A DNA stretch of 16,131 bases from an uncultured Acholeplasmatales bacterium (GCA_937877075.1 CALEGD010000105.1:1-16131); one strand, 5' to 3'. Shown: positions 7,236-14,673, counted from the stretch's first letter. Notes: generated by a model not told the origin, from the letters alone. Translations and numbers: made by a program.

Positions 7236-7300
7236 AAAAAAAGGGCCTAACATTGGTGTTTTAAGTTTAAAAACTTTCAATGTCGGGAAACCCTTTTTTT
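7236..7300. terminator. long nested hairpin after pfp, likely terminator on both strands
   Basis: Three nested pairings are seen: AAAAAAAGGG (7236-7245) with CCCTTTTTTT (7291-7300), 10 bp; ACATTG (7250-7255) with CAATGT (7278-7283), 6 bp; GTTTT (7258-7262) with AAAAC (7270-7274), 5 bp. The outer GGG/CCC plus T7 is typical of a terminator in either direction. It lies 76 bases past the pfp stop and 100 bases before the HNH start, so it would end pfp transcripts. Confidence 0.65.
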
Positions 7301-7375
7301 AATTTCTTCATAATTTTATAAGATCTTCTTTTTTTTCCCCGTAGTAGAAAAACAGTCTATTAAAACATAGCATTC

Positions 7376-8623
7376 TTATTTTTTTACAAAAACCCTTTTC
7401 AAATTCGCAAACCGCGGCAATCCATCTTCTAATACTATTTTATTGTCGCCTTGGATAAGTGGTAGGGCATAATCATAGAATTCTTGAGTTAAGCCGCTCC
7501 GGTCATCCTTAATCCAAGAAACTGGAATCTTCTTTTCCGTATTTGCACAATATTCTAAGTTTAATAGTTCATAATTAACTTTGTATTCTTTGCTATTCGG
7601 ATCACGTTTAAATACCACCATTTTATCCGAATTTCCTTCTACCGCATAACGGACTGCCATGGTTCCGGCCATGAATGCTTCTTCGATATCTTGTCCGGAA
7701 GCAATATGGGCTGCACATCTTTGGAGAAGCGAAAACTCAATCGGACGTACTTTAATCTGATTTAATTCATCACTGACAATTCCGGCAAGGACGGTTGCAA
7801 TTCCGCCAAGTTGAGCATGACCGAAGGAATCCTTCTTTAAACTAACTAGATATTCAGAAATATATTTTCCGGAGAAATCTTTAATGCCTTCAGAAATTAC
7901 CACTAATACTTTATTTTTCCGCTTCAACACCATTTTTACGTCATTTAAGAAATCATCTACATCAAAGGGGACTTCCGGTAAATAAAGCAAATCGGGACCA
8001 TAACCCTTTAGGGAAGCCAAAGCAGCTGAGGCTGTTAACCAACCGGCATTTCTCCCCATCACCTCTACAATACAAACCAAAGGAGTATCATATACGTGGG
8101 TGTCCTGATGTAGTTCCATAACGGTTGTAGCTACATATCTGGCAGCACTGCCATAGCCCGGTGTATGATCGGTTCCGAAAAGGTCATTATCAATAGTTTT
8201 CGGAACTCCGATGATATTGCATTCGTAGTTTTGAGACTGAAGGTATTTACTTATTTTATTACAGGTATCCATTGAATCATTGCCGCCATTATAAAAGAAA
8301 TAGCGGACATTATACTTCTTGAAAACCTCAAGTATGCGTTTATAATCAGAATCATCAACACTCACCGGTTTTAGTTTATAACGGACAGAGCCCAAAGCCG
8401 ATGAAGGAGTATTCTTGAGTAATTCAAGTTCCTTAAGATCTTCTTTTCTAATATCAAAAAGTCTTTCTTCCAAAACCCCTCTAATACCATGTTCTGCTCC
8501 AAAAATTTCTGTAATTGCATCTTGTTTCATTGCTTCTAAAAATACTCCGGCAGCACTGGCATTAATAACGGCAGTCGGTCCTCCGGATTGGCCAAAAATA
8601 CAAGCACCTTTTAATACTTTCAT
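7376..8623 (-). CDS. pfp: pyrophosphate-dependent 6-phosphofructokinase (PFP)
   Basis: Phosphofructokinase family, catalysing fructose 6-phosphate to fructose 1,6-bisphosphate in glycolysis. Two residues point to PPi as donor. NGGNDSMDT (112-120) carries Asp116 where ATP enzymes have Gly, and PKTIDND (141-147) carries Lys142 where ATP enzymes have Gly. Other motifs are the N-terminal GQSGGPTAVIN, the phosphate-binding TPGYGSAARY (154-163), MGRNAGWLTA (189-198) and SEGI. At 415 aa it belongs to the longer PFP group. GGNDS has Asn where most have Asp, which I have seen only in this clade. The ORF can be extended to a TTG at 8641, but that lies within the ribosome site; of two tandem ATGs, 8623 has GGAGG at five bases. 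Single-gene unit with its own promoter. Confidence 0.9.
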   Translation of the reverse strand: MKVLKGACIFGQSGGPTAVINASAAGVFLEAMKQDAITEIFGAEHGIRGVLEERLFDIRKEDLKELELLKNTPSSALGSVRYKLKPVSVDDSDYKRILEVFKKYNVRYFFYNGGNDSMDTCNKISKYLQSQNYECNIIGVPKTIDNDLFGTDHTPGYGSAARYVATTVMELHQDTHVYDTPLVCIVEVMGRNAGWLTASAALASLKGYGPDLLYLPEVPFDVDDFLNDVKMVLKRKNKVLVVISEGIKDFSGKYISEYLVSLKKDSFGHAQLGGIATVLAGIVSDELNQIKVRPIEFSLLQRCAAHIASGQDIEEAFMAGTMAVRYAVEGNSDKMVVFKRDPNSKEYKVNYELLNLEYCANTEKKIPVSWIKDDRSGLTQEFYDYALPLIQGDNKIVLEDGLPRFANLKRVFVKK

Positions 8624-8651
8624 CATTGCCTCCTCTAACAAAATTACTATT

Positions 8652-8680
8652 ATTATAACAAATTATTTCCTACTTGACAA
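8652..8680 (-). promoter_or_regulatory. sigma-A type promoter of pfp
   Basis: Minus-strand TTGTCA (8675-8680), 17-base spacer, perfect TATAAT (8652-8657). Transcription would start near 8645, leaving a leader of about 22 bases that carries GAGGAGG. Confidence 0.8.
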
Positions 8681-8798
8681 GATTTACCTGAAATCACAAA
8701 ATAGTATTTTTGTTTATGATTTTTTTCTCATAATCTGATCCTTCAAAAGAAAATAAAATCATATAATAATTTGAAATAAATTTAATATTACAATATAA

Positions 8799-8834
8799 AA
8801 CGCCGTAAATCTACCTTATTAGATTTGCGGCGTT
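8799..8834 (-). terminator. terminator of the 53-aa membrane protein gene
   Basis: AACGCCGTAAATCT (8799-8812) pairs with AGATTTGCGGCGTT (8821-8834): 14 bp with one G-U and an eight-base loop, unusually GC-rich for the region. A TTTT tail follows on the minus strand only, in line with the gene ending at 8867. Confidence 0.75.
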
Positions 8835-8866
8835 ATTACTTCTTCTTTCAATTATGATGATGATTA

Positions 8867-9028
8867 CTAATCCCTGTACAAAAATCTAAGAACCCTTATT
8901 ATTAATCCAACAATAATTACTACAATACCTATTATTATAGCAGCTTTATTTGATTTGGAAAAGCCGTAAAATAAGGAAATAGATGCAACAACTGCACATA
9001 TTAAAGTACCTAATCTTAGTTTACTCAT
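8867..9028 (-). CDS. 53-aa small membrane protein, unknown function
   Basis: I do not recognise the family. The 53 residues contain two hydrophobic stretches (about 7-22 and 28-48) joined by a short polar turn FSKSNKAA, and end in a basic tail RVLRFLYRD, so a two-helix hairpin with cytoplasmic basic ends is likely. AGGAGG lies four bases before the ATG and a strong GC-rich hairpin with T tail follows the stop. This supports a real expressed gene. It stands alone between pfp and the pilin gene. It is too small and too low in complexity to assign by sight. Confidence 0.72.
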   Translation of the reverse strand: MSKLRLGTLICAVVASISLFYGFSKSNKAAIIIGIVVIIVGLIIRVLRFLYRD

Positions 9029-9278
9029 AATACCTCCTGTTTATAAAATTCATTACTGTTTTATCAAGATTTAAACTTCAAGATAATACAGACATATATT
9101 GCTGTTATTTAAGATTAAAGCCCAGTTCATATATGTGCGATCATTAAGAATTAACGTAAACGGAAGGGGTCACCATACAATAAGTTTGAACAAATAAATA
9201 AGCGATTTATCGGCTATTTCTGATTGCTTGGAAAAAATAAAAGATCATTTCTAAACTCAGTTGTTATTACAGAAGAGT
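9029..9278. other. spacer between the pilin and the 53-aa gene
   Basis: No ORF with a ribosome site is seen on either strand. A bulged hairpin at about 9196-9220 is the only local structure; it has no T tail. No clear terminator for the pilin gene and no good promoter for the 53-aa gene could be found, so the two may be cotranscribed from the pilin promoter. Confidence 0.4.
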
Positions 9279-9719
9279 CTATGGTTCAGTAACAATTAGT
9301 ACCTCATCTGCATCATTACCAACGGTATATACCTTCCCTTCACTCACATAGGTTACGATATATCCGTTATTGCCTTTAAGCTTAAAGCCAGTTCCAAAGA
9401 TGTTGCCTACAGCGACTCCTTCAAGAACAAAATCGACATCCTCAACTAGGTCTTGGCCTGTTTCAAGACTTAAATAGTACGCTAAAAACTGAGTCGTAGC
9501 ATCATTTTCATCTGTTGGTAGATTTTCACCACTCAATTTCCAGTTTTCATAGATCTCGCCAACAATGGCTGCCTCTTGCAAGTCTGAATTTTGTCTCGCT
9601 TTCTTAATATAGCCCCCAAGTGATGGGACCAATACCGCTGCTAAAATCCCGATGATTGCAATAACTACAATCAACTCCGTCAAGGTAAACCCTTTTTTTC
9701 TTTTCAATGTTTCGGTCAT
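9279..9719 (-). CDS. type IV prepilin / pseudopilin
   Basis: A 146-aa prepilin. The short basic leader MTETLKRKKG ends in Gly10, followed by FTLTELIVVIAIIGILAAVL, the classic class III signal: cleavage between Gly10 and Phe, Glu at mature position 5, then a hydrophobic helix that forms the pilus core. The mature protein is about 136 aa. The rest is acidic, without Cys, with a short beta-rich C-terminal part (GFKLKGNNGYIVTYVSEGKVYTV). It would be processed by PilD and assembled by PilB and PilC, whose genes lie about 3 kb upstream on the same strand. It resembles both clostridial PilA-like pilins and ComGC; since no companion minor pilins flank it, I leave it unnamed. AAGGAGG lies seven bases before the ATG. 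The long folded leader upstream suggests regulated expression. Confidence 0.9.
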   Translation of the reverse strand: MTETLKRKKGFTLTELIVVIAIIGILAAVLVPSLGGYIKKARQNSDLQEAAIVGEIYENWKLSGENLPTDENDATTQFLAYYLSLETGQDLVEDVDFVLEGVAVGNIFGTGFKLKGNNGYIVTYVSEGKVYTVGNDADEVLIVTEP

Positions 9720-9784
9720 ATTTGCTCCTCCTTATCAATTTATAACCTTAATAGATTATCCCTCATCTAAATTGAAATATATAT

Positions 9785-9801
9785 TTGTTTATCATAAACA
9801 A
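9785..9801. promoter_or_regulatory. 8-bp palindrome upstream of the pilin gene (possible operator)
   Basis: TTGTTTAT-C-ATAAACAA is a perfect palindrome with one central base, 66 bases before the pilin ATG. It could be a repressor or activator site, or a hairpin in the leader RNA. Confidence 0.4.
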
Positions 9802-9836
9802 TAGATTGCTCATAATAACAAAAAATCCCTAACAGA

Positions 9837-9927
9837 AATTAGTGCAGAGACAAATGAAGATAGAAGAAAAAGGTCTTCTGATATGTGGATTGTTGAAGTG
9901 GTTTTTGTTCATCCCTGTCCACTAATT
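9837..9927 (-). ncRNA. long imperfect hairpin in the pilin leader
   Basis: In the minus-strand RNA the arms AAUUAGUG and CACUAAUU (9920-9927 and 9837-9844) pair over 8 bp. They continue inward, with small bulges, through GACAG/UUGUC and AUGAA/UUCAU (9908-9919 with 9849-9858). An inner 6-bp hairpin AGAAGA/UCUUCU lies at 9862-9879. No known riboswitch consensus was recognised. A possible 27-codon ORF spans nearly the same bases. Confidence 0.35.
9839..9922 (-). CDS. possible 27-aa leader ORF upstream of the pilin gene
   Basis: A GTG at 9922 preceded by AAGGA at four to five bases opens 27 codons, beginning MDRDEQKPLQQST and ending in a run rich in Phe, Tyr, Leu and His (KTFFFYLHLSLH). No family resemblance is seen. 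It may be a leader peptide whose translation alters the overlapping hairpin, or chance. Base composition offers no test at this length. Confidence 0.2.
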   Translation of the reverse strand: MDRDEQKPLQQSTYQKTFFFYLHLSLH

Positions 9928-9940
9928 CCTTATTTTAATT

Positions 9941-10006
9941 GAGATAATATCTTAATATTAAGTATTTCTTCAAAAATATTCAGTCTTCCGTTTTAGATAT
10001 TATCTC
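9941..10006 (-). ncRNA. 12-bp stem at the 5' end of the pilin transcript
   Basis: GAGATAATATCT (9941-9952) and AGATATTATCTC (9995-10006) are exact complements enclosing 42 bases, in which AATATT repeats can form a further inner stem. The element begins about five bases after the predicted start of transcription, so it would be the first structure in the pilin mRNA. Confidence 0.45.
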
Positions 10007-10017
10007 CCTTCAAATAA

Positions 10018-10045
10018 ATTATAACATTATTTTACAAAAACTCAA
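10018..10045 (-). promoter_or_regulatory. strong promoter upstream of the pilin leader
   Basis: Minus-strand TTGAGT (10040-10045), 16-base spacer, then TATAAT (10018-10023) with a TG one base before it (extended -10). It lies just after the glmU terminator and points to the pilin gene, giving a leader of about 290 bases. Confidence 0.7.
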
Positions 10046-10096
10046 GAAAAATATGGAAATATCTAACTATTATTTTATTATTAATCATAAAAGGAA

Positions 10097-10123
10097 AAAT
10101 AGAAGACAAAAAATCTTCTATTT
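10097..10123 (-). terminator. terminator of the glmM-glmU operon
   Basis: A perfect 10-bp stem AAATAGAAGA/TCTTCTATTT with a seven-base loop (10097-10123) includes the glmU stop codon, and is followed on the minus strand by a short T-rich run. Confidence 0.7.
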
Positions 10124-11503
10124 ATCTTCTTTTCGTTTATGAATATCATGTTCTCTTAAGTAATTTTCTTTATTTACTTGATAAGCTCTAGCAATAGCCA
10201 AGGAATGTTTTGGAACATTTTTATTAAGCGTTGATCCTGCAGCAATAAAAGCATTATCTTCAATTCTAATTGGTGCAATCATATTTACATTACAACCGAT
10301 AAAGACATCATCACCAATGAAGGTCTGAAACTTTTCTTTTCCGTCATAATTGACAGTAATTGAACCACATCCAAAGTTTACATTCGACCCGCAGGTGGTA
10401 TCACCGATATAAGCTAAATGTGAAGCCTTAGTGTTTGAACCGGTTGTCGACTTCTTCACTTCTACAAAATTTCCGATTCTGTTCCTCGGACCAATATGAG
10501 CACCGTCTCTAAGATGGGCAAATGGTCCGACGGTCGATTCTTCATGAACGATTGAATTATAAATTAGAGAATGACGACAGCGAACTCTTTCACCAATAAC
10601 ACTTTGATGGATTTCCGTATTTGGGCCGATAATCGCCCCTTTTTTGATAATTGAATTACCGGTAATATAGGTATTAGGATGAATAACAACATTCTCTTCA
10701 ATCAAAACATTATGACCGATGGTAATGGTCTCGGGGTTAATCATCGCCACCCCGTTCAACATATGTTCCCTGTTTATATCATGTCTTAGCTTCGCTTCTA
10801 CAATACTTAGTGTATAAAGATCATTTATGCTGGAAGCTTTGATAGATTCTTTTATACTAAAAGAGCCGATGACATGATTTTGTCTTTGCATCACCTTTAC
10901 GATATCGGTTAAATAATATTCTTTCCGAGCATTGTCGTTTGTAATTTCCCGTAAAGACGAAAAGAGAAATTCATTCTTGACAATATACACTCCGGTATTG
11001 ACTTCATTGATTCCCTTTTGTAAGGTTGTTGCTTCATCCTCTTCTACAATCTCCTCAAGATAAAATCCCGATTCATTGCGGATGATCCGGCCATATCCTT
11101 TCGGATTATCAATCATAGTTGTCAGTACCGTTAGGTCATGGCGTCGGTTTTTATGATCCTGGAAGGCTTTTGTGATGATTTCCGAATCAAGCAAAGGCAT
11201 ATTGCCAGAAAGGATGATGGAGTCGCCCTCCAAATCAGTAATTAAATCTTCCGCCGCTAGCACCGCATGCCCGGTCCCGAGCTGTTCTTCCTGAAGGGCA
11301 TAACGAACATTTTCACCAAGAATATCCATAATGACATTCCGTTTATAACCGATAACGGTGATAACTTCATCAAAACCGCTATTCATGACATTCTCAACCA
11401 CATAGGCAACCATTGGTTTTCTAATCAAAGGATAAGCACATTGCGGCATTTCCGTTTTCATTCTTGTACCCTTGCCGGCAGCAAGGATTATGGCATAGTT
11501 CAT
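10118..11503 (-). CDS. glmU: GlmU, UDP-GlcNAc synthesis (acetyltransferase/uridyltransferase), altered N-terminal site
   Basis: Family role: acetylate glucosamine-1-P, then couple GlcNAc-1-P to UTP for UDP-GlcNAc. The 461 aa have the normal two-domain order: nucleotidyltransferase (1-230), linker, and left-handed beta-helix of hexapeptide repeats (255-440). The acetyltransferase site looks whole: H362 in ASHLAYIGD, N385 in VNYDG, K391. In the uridyltransferase half LAAGKGTRM (R14), QLGTGHA, GYGRI, EVNTG and N227 are kept. However, the usual PK reads PQ (Q21, matching E. coli Lys25), and the usual GD of GDxPL reads GN (N101, matching Mg ligand Asp105). Both changes are clear in the DNA (CCGCAA, GGCAAT). 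The ATG overlaps the glmM stop (ATGA) with GGGGG four bases upstream, so translation is coupled. Uridyltransferase activity is therefore uncertain. Confidence 0.9.
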   Translation of the reverse strand: MNYAIILAAGKGTRMKTEMPQCAYPLIRKPMVAYVVENVMNSGFDEVITVIGYKRNVIMDILGENVRYALQEEQLGTGHAVLAAEDLITDLEGDSIILSGNMPLLDSEIITKAFQDHKNRRHDLTVLTTMIDNPKGYGRIIRNESGFYLEEIVEEDEATTLQKGINEVNTGVYIVKNEFLFSSLREITNDNARKEYYLTDIVKVMQRQNHVIGSFSIKESIKASSINDLYTLSIVEAKLRHDINREHMLNGVAMINPETITIGHNVLIEENVVIHPNTYITGNSIIKKGAIIGPNTEIHQSVIGERVRCRHSLIYNSIVHEESTVGPFAHLRDGAHIGPRNRIGNFVEVKKSTTGSNTKASHLAYIGDTTCGSNVNFGCGSITVNYDGKEKFQTFIGDDVFIGCNVNMIAPIRIEDNAFIAAGSTLNKNVPKHSLAIARAYQVNKENYLREHDIHKRKEDK

Positions 11504-12807
11504 ATTTCCCCCAAATCTGTATTTTTCAAAAGCAGAACGATATCATCAATGAAATAATCAACTTCTGTTGAGTTTTCGGCGCTGACCGTAACCCTGATTA
11601 CCGGTTCGGTTCCGGAAGGACGAACTAAAACTTTTCCATTATCGCCCAGTTCCGCTTTTATCGCTTCAATTCTCTTTAGAACATAAGGATTCTTTAATAT
11701 CCCCTTATCAACATCTTTAAGATTATAGGTCCGTTCCGGATACATCTTAACCTCTTGTACAATTTCTTCTAGACTTAGACTGGATTCTTCTAAGATTTTA
11801 ATCAAATAGACGGCATTCAAAACCCCGTCTCCGGTATCAAGTAGGTTTAGATTGATAATATGTCCGGAGGCTTCACCACCAAGAACATAATCATATTCTT
11901 CAAGGGCTTTAAAGACATATTTGTCACCGACATCAGTCAAAAGAACATTAATACCTTTGGCTTTTAAAGCTTTGATAATACCTAAATTACTCATCTTTGT
12001 CAGAACAACCGTATTACCGGGCAAGAGTCCTTTTTCTTTTAGATAATTTGCATAAACATAAATCAAGTGGTCACCGTCAAAAATGCGTCCGTCATGATTG
12101 ACTACTAAAAGTCGGTCACCGTCACCGTCAAAAGCAAAACCAAGGTCAAGAGCATTTTCTAAAACTAAGTTGATTAAACTTTCCGGGCGTGTTGAGCCAC
12201 AATCTTGATTGATGTTTTTACCATCGGGTTGGTCGGCGATTACCTTGATGTTAGGATTTAAGTTTTGGAAGATCTTTTTTCCAATCTCATAAGTTGCACC
12301 GTTCGCCAGATCAAGTCCAATCTTGAGATTCGTCGGATTAAATAACTCTTGGTAAAGTTCAAGATAAAGCGAAAAAGCATCATCAAGAGCTTCTAATTCC
12401 GCTTTTACTTCCGGATTAACTACTTTGATTCCGTTTAAAACCGCCTCAATTTCTTCTTCTTCTTTCTCAGATAGTTTCTTTCCATATTTAAAAACTTTAA
12501 TTCCGTTATCATGATAGGGATTATGACTTCCGGTAATCATAACTCCAAGTGTATTCTTTCGTTTTGAAAGATAGGATAGCATCGGCGTCGAAACAATTCC
12601 AGCATTTCTCACTTTGATTCCGGCTTCAGTCGCTCCTTTTTCTATTTCTAAGGAAAGCATCTTGCCCGATTCTCTGGTATCCCTACCGATGATTAATTCC
12701 TTGCATCTAAGTAGTTGTAAAGAAAGCCCTACTTGGTATGCAAGTTCGGGTGTCAAAAATTCATAGGCTTTGCCTCTTATTCCGTCAGTTCCAAAAAATT
12801 TCTTCAT
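11500..12807 (-). CDS. glmM: phosphoglucosamine mutase GlmM
   Basis: Converts glucosamine-6-phosphate to glucosamine-1-phosphate, the substrate of GlmU. The 435 aa carry all family motifs (numbers from the chosen ATG): FFGTDGIRG at 4-12, the phosphoserine loop MITGSHNPYHDNG with Ser94, the metal loop DGDGDR at 227-232, the sugar-binding GGEASGH at 310-316, and the phosphate-binding RPSGTEP at 396-402. The frame can be read back to a TTG at 12819, but that codon overlaps the ribosome site; ATG 12807 has GGTGAT four bases upstream and starts directly at KKFFGTDG. First gene of a two-gene operon with glmU, overlapping it by four bases. An extended -10 promoter lies about 65 bases upstream, after the pilB terminator. 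Confidence 0.95.
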   Translation of the reverse strand: MKKFFGTDGIRGKAYEFLTPELAYQVGLSLQLLRCKELIIGRDTRESGKMLSLEIEKGATEAGIKVRNAGIVSTPMLSYLSKRKNTLGVMITGSHNPYHDNGIKVFKYGKKLSEKEEEEIEAVLNGIKVVNPEVKAELEALDDAFSLYLELYQELFNPTNLKIGLDLANGATYEIGKKIFQNLNPNIKVIADQPDGKNINQDCGSTRPESLINLVLENALDLGFAFDGDGDRLLVVNHDGRIFDGDHLIYVYANYLKEKGLLPGNTVVLTKMSNLGIIKALKAKGINVLLTDVGDKYVFKALEEYDYVLGGEASGHIINLNLLDTGDGVLNAVYLIKILEESSLSLEEIVQEVKMYPERTYNLKDVDKGILKNPYVLKRIEAIKAELGDNGKVLVRPSGTEPVIRVTVSAENSTEVDYFIDDIVLLLKNTDLGEI

Positions 12808-12872
12808 TATTATCACCAATACTATATATGCAGAAAAAAAGATAGTTATTTATCAGAATTAATCTTTAGTAT

Positions 12873-12881
12873 ATTATACCA
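12873..12881 (-). promoter_or_regulatory. extended -10 promoter of glmM-glmU
   Basis: TGGTATAAT on the minus strand: perfect TATAAT (12873-12878) with the upstream TG of an extended -10. The hexamer 17 bases upstream (TTCTCC) is a poor -35, as is usual for this type. The leader would be about 60 bases; no glmS-like ribozyme or other known element is recognised in it. Confidence 0.6.
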
Positions 12882-12934
12882 TGTTTCAAGGTTTCGGAGA
12901 AGGTGTTTAAAAACAGATTTTATATAATCCTTTC

Positions 12935-12970
12935 AAAAAAAAAACACCATTACAAAGTTTTTATGGTGTT
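12935..12970 (-). terminator. terminator of the pilD-pilC-pilB operon
   Basis: AACACCAT (12943-12950) pairs with ATGGTGTT (12963-12970), and the minus-strand stem is followed by an uninterrupted run of T (12935-12942). It starts eight bases past the pilB stop. Confidence 0.85.
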
Positions 12971-12977
12971 AAAATGA

Positions 12978-14663
12978 TCATTCGTTTTCAGAGATAATTG
13001 TCAGAAGTTCGAAAACGGAAGTTATTCCCTCCAAGACCTTTTTCTTACCGACTTCCGAAAGTTCAATCATACCGTTTTTAATCGCTAATTTTCTAATTCT
13101 TTCGGTGGTAGGATTGCGTTGAATAATTTCCTTAATCTCAGTATTCATTTCGAAGATCTCACAAACTGCCGTTCGCCCCTTGTATCCGGTATATTTACAA
13201 GCCGGGCAACCGACCGGACGATATATCTTCTGTGGTTTGATTAAACCAAGAATTTTCATTTCCGCTTCATTTGTTAGTTCTTCTTTCTTACAATGCTCAC
13301 AAAGAATTCTAACTAACCTTTGGGCAATTACTCCGACAATGGCATCGGCTACAAAATAAGGCTGAACTTTCATATCAATCAAACGAGTAATAGCTCCGAT
13401 CGCATCATTGGTATGAAGGGTCGAAAAGACTAAGTGTCCGGTGATTGCGGAACGAATACCGATTTCTGCGGTCTCTTCGTCGCGGATTTCACCGATCATA
13501 ATAATATTCGGGTCTTGTCTTAAAATACTGCGCAGAGCATTCGCAAAGGTAACATTAGCCTTGGGATTTACTTGGACTTGGTTTACACCGTCTATGGTGT
13601 ATTCAACCGGATCTTCAACAGTAATAATATTTTTTGAACTGTCGGAATTAAGTTCTTTAATAAAAGTATAAAGAGTTGTTGTCTTCCCGCAACCGGTCGG
13701 TCCGGTTAAAAGTATAATCCCGTGAGGTGAAGAAAGAATTTTATCCAGGATTTTATTGTCTTCCGGACGAAAACCAATTTGTTCGCGCGTAAAAGTGAAG
13801 GCGGTTGTATCAAGTATTCGAATGACTAACTTCTCACCGTAGACTGTCGGGATTGTAGAAACACGGAAATCGTAATGAACATCCTTAATCTTCAAGCGGA
13901 TTCTTCCGTCTTGTGGTGATCTTTTCTCAGCAATATTTAATCCGGCAATAATTTTTAGTCTTGTAGAAACGGCGGAAAAGAGATTGATATCAAAACGTGA
14001 GGTTTCATAAAGGACACCGTCAATCCGGTATCTTACTCGGACAAATTTCTCAAACGGTTCAACATGGACATCACTAGCATTTAAGACAATTGCTTCATTA
14101 ATCAAAGACTCGACTAGTTTTACTGCCGGAGCGTTCTTGATTTCCGCTTGTTCAAGATCACTTGTATATCTTTGGTCACGATTTAAATCCTGATCAACAA
14201 ATTGTTTGATGGCAGTTTCGGTAGACAGTTTCGCAAAAACCTGTTCCTGTAATTCCTCAATCTTAGTTCTGGTTGTGACCACAAGTTTATAATCGCCTCT
14301 AATAAAACTATTAATCTTTTTCAGATTATTATAGGCGAAAGGGTCCGAGACGGCTATAAAGGTAATTCCTTCATAGATGAATAAGGGGATAATAGAATAT
14401 TTTGAGGCAAATTCGGATGACACCATTTCTACAACCGCAGGATTATAATTAATATTCTCCAGATTTACATATTCAAGATTAAAGAATTGGGCATAAATCT
14501 GGGCATTATCCTCTTCATTTACAAGTCCTCGGTTCAATAGTTCTAAATCGAGCCTTTTATTTTTACCCTCTATTTCTCCTATAACCTCGTTTAATTCTTT
14601 GCTTTTTAGAAGATTATTTTTAATATATAGTTTAAATAATTTCTTATTTGTTTGTTCGGTCAT
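12978..14663 (-). CDS. pilB: type IV pilus assembly ATPase PilB (GspE family)
   Basis: Cytoplasmic hexameric ATPase that powers pilus extension. The 561 aa hold an N-terminal MshEN/T2SSE-N domain (about 35-150; ELLNRGLVNEE, SDPFAYNNL). The core ATPase follows with Walker A GPTGCGKTTT (321-330), Walker B IIMIGEIRDEE (387-397) and the His box GHLVFSTLHTND (409-420). A tetracysteine zinc site, C455/C458 and C486/C489, is typical of PilB and GspE and absent from retraction ATPases. The N-terminal domain argues against ComGA, which is shorter. The frame extends to a TTG at 14690, but ATG 14663 follows GAGGGTGG and gives the usual start; this leaves 10 bases after the pilC stop. Members with this N-domain can bind c-di-GMP; the motif was not checked residue by residue. 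No PilT is seen in the window. Confidence 0.93.
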   Translation of the reverse strand: MTEQTNKKLFKLYIKNNLLKSKELNEVIGEIEGKNKRLDLELLNRGLVNEEDNAQIYAQFFNLEYVNLENINYNPAVVEMVSSEFASKYSIIPLFIYEGITFIAVSDPFAYNNLKKINSFIRGDYKLVVTTRTKIEELQEQVFAKLSTETAIKQFVDQDLNRDQRYTSDLEQAEIKNAPAVKLVESLINEAIVLNASDVHVEPFEKFVRVRYRIDGVLYETSRFDINLFSAVSTRLKIIAGLNIAEKRSPQDGRIRLKIKDVHYDFRVSTIPTVYGEKLVIRILDTTAFTFTREQIGFRPEDNKILDKILSSPHGIILLTGPTGCGKTTTLYTFIKELNSDSSKNIITVEDPVEYTIDGVNQVQVNPKANVTFANALRSILRQDPNIIMIGEIRDEETAEIGIRSAITGHLVFSTLHTNDAIGAITRLIDMKVQPYFVADAIVGVIAQRLVRILCEHCKKEELTNEAEMKILGLIKPQKIYRPVGCPACKYTGYKGRTAVCEIFEMNTEIKEIIQRNPTTERIRKLAIKNGMIELSEVGKKKVLEGITSVFELLTIISENE

Positions 14664-14673
14664 ATTACCACCC

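Noticed and set aside
8415..8738. Plus-strand ORF across the pfp start and promoter
   Set aside because: It has low-complexity Ser/Ile-rich content, no ribosome site, and overlaps the well-supported pfp start.
9837..9927. Miniature transposon with 8-bp terminal repeats
   Set aside because: No target-site duplication is visible, and the arms continue pairing inward, which fits an RNA hairpin better.
9720..10020. c-di-GMP riboswitch (GEMM-I or II) before the pilin
   Set aside because: I looked for the conserved GCAAACC/GGACGCAAAG type blocks and the GEMM-II core and did not find them.
12808..12870. glmS-type ribozyme or riboswitch before glmM
   Set aside because: The leader is only about 60 bases and shows no stable fold; the glmS ribozyme is longer and belongs to glmS.
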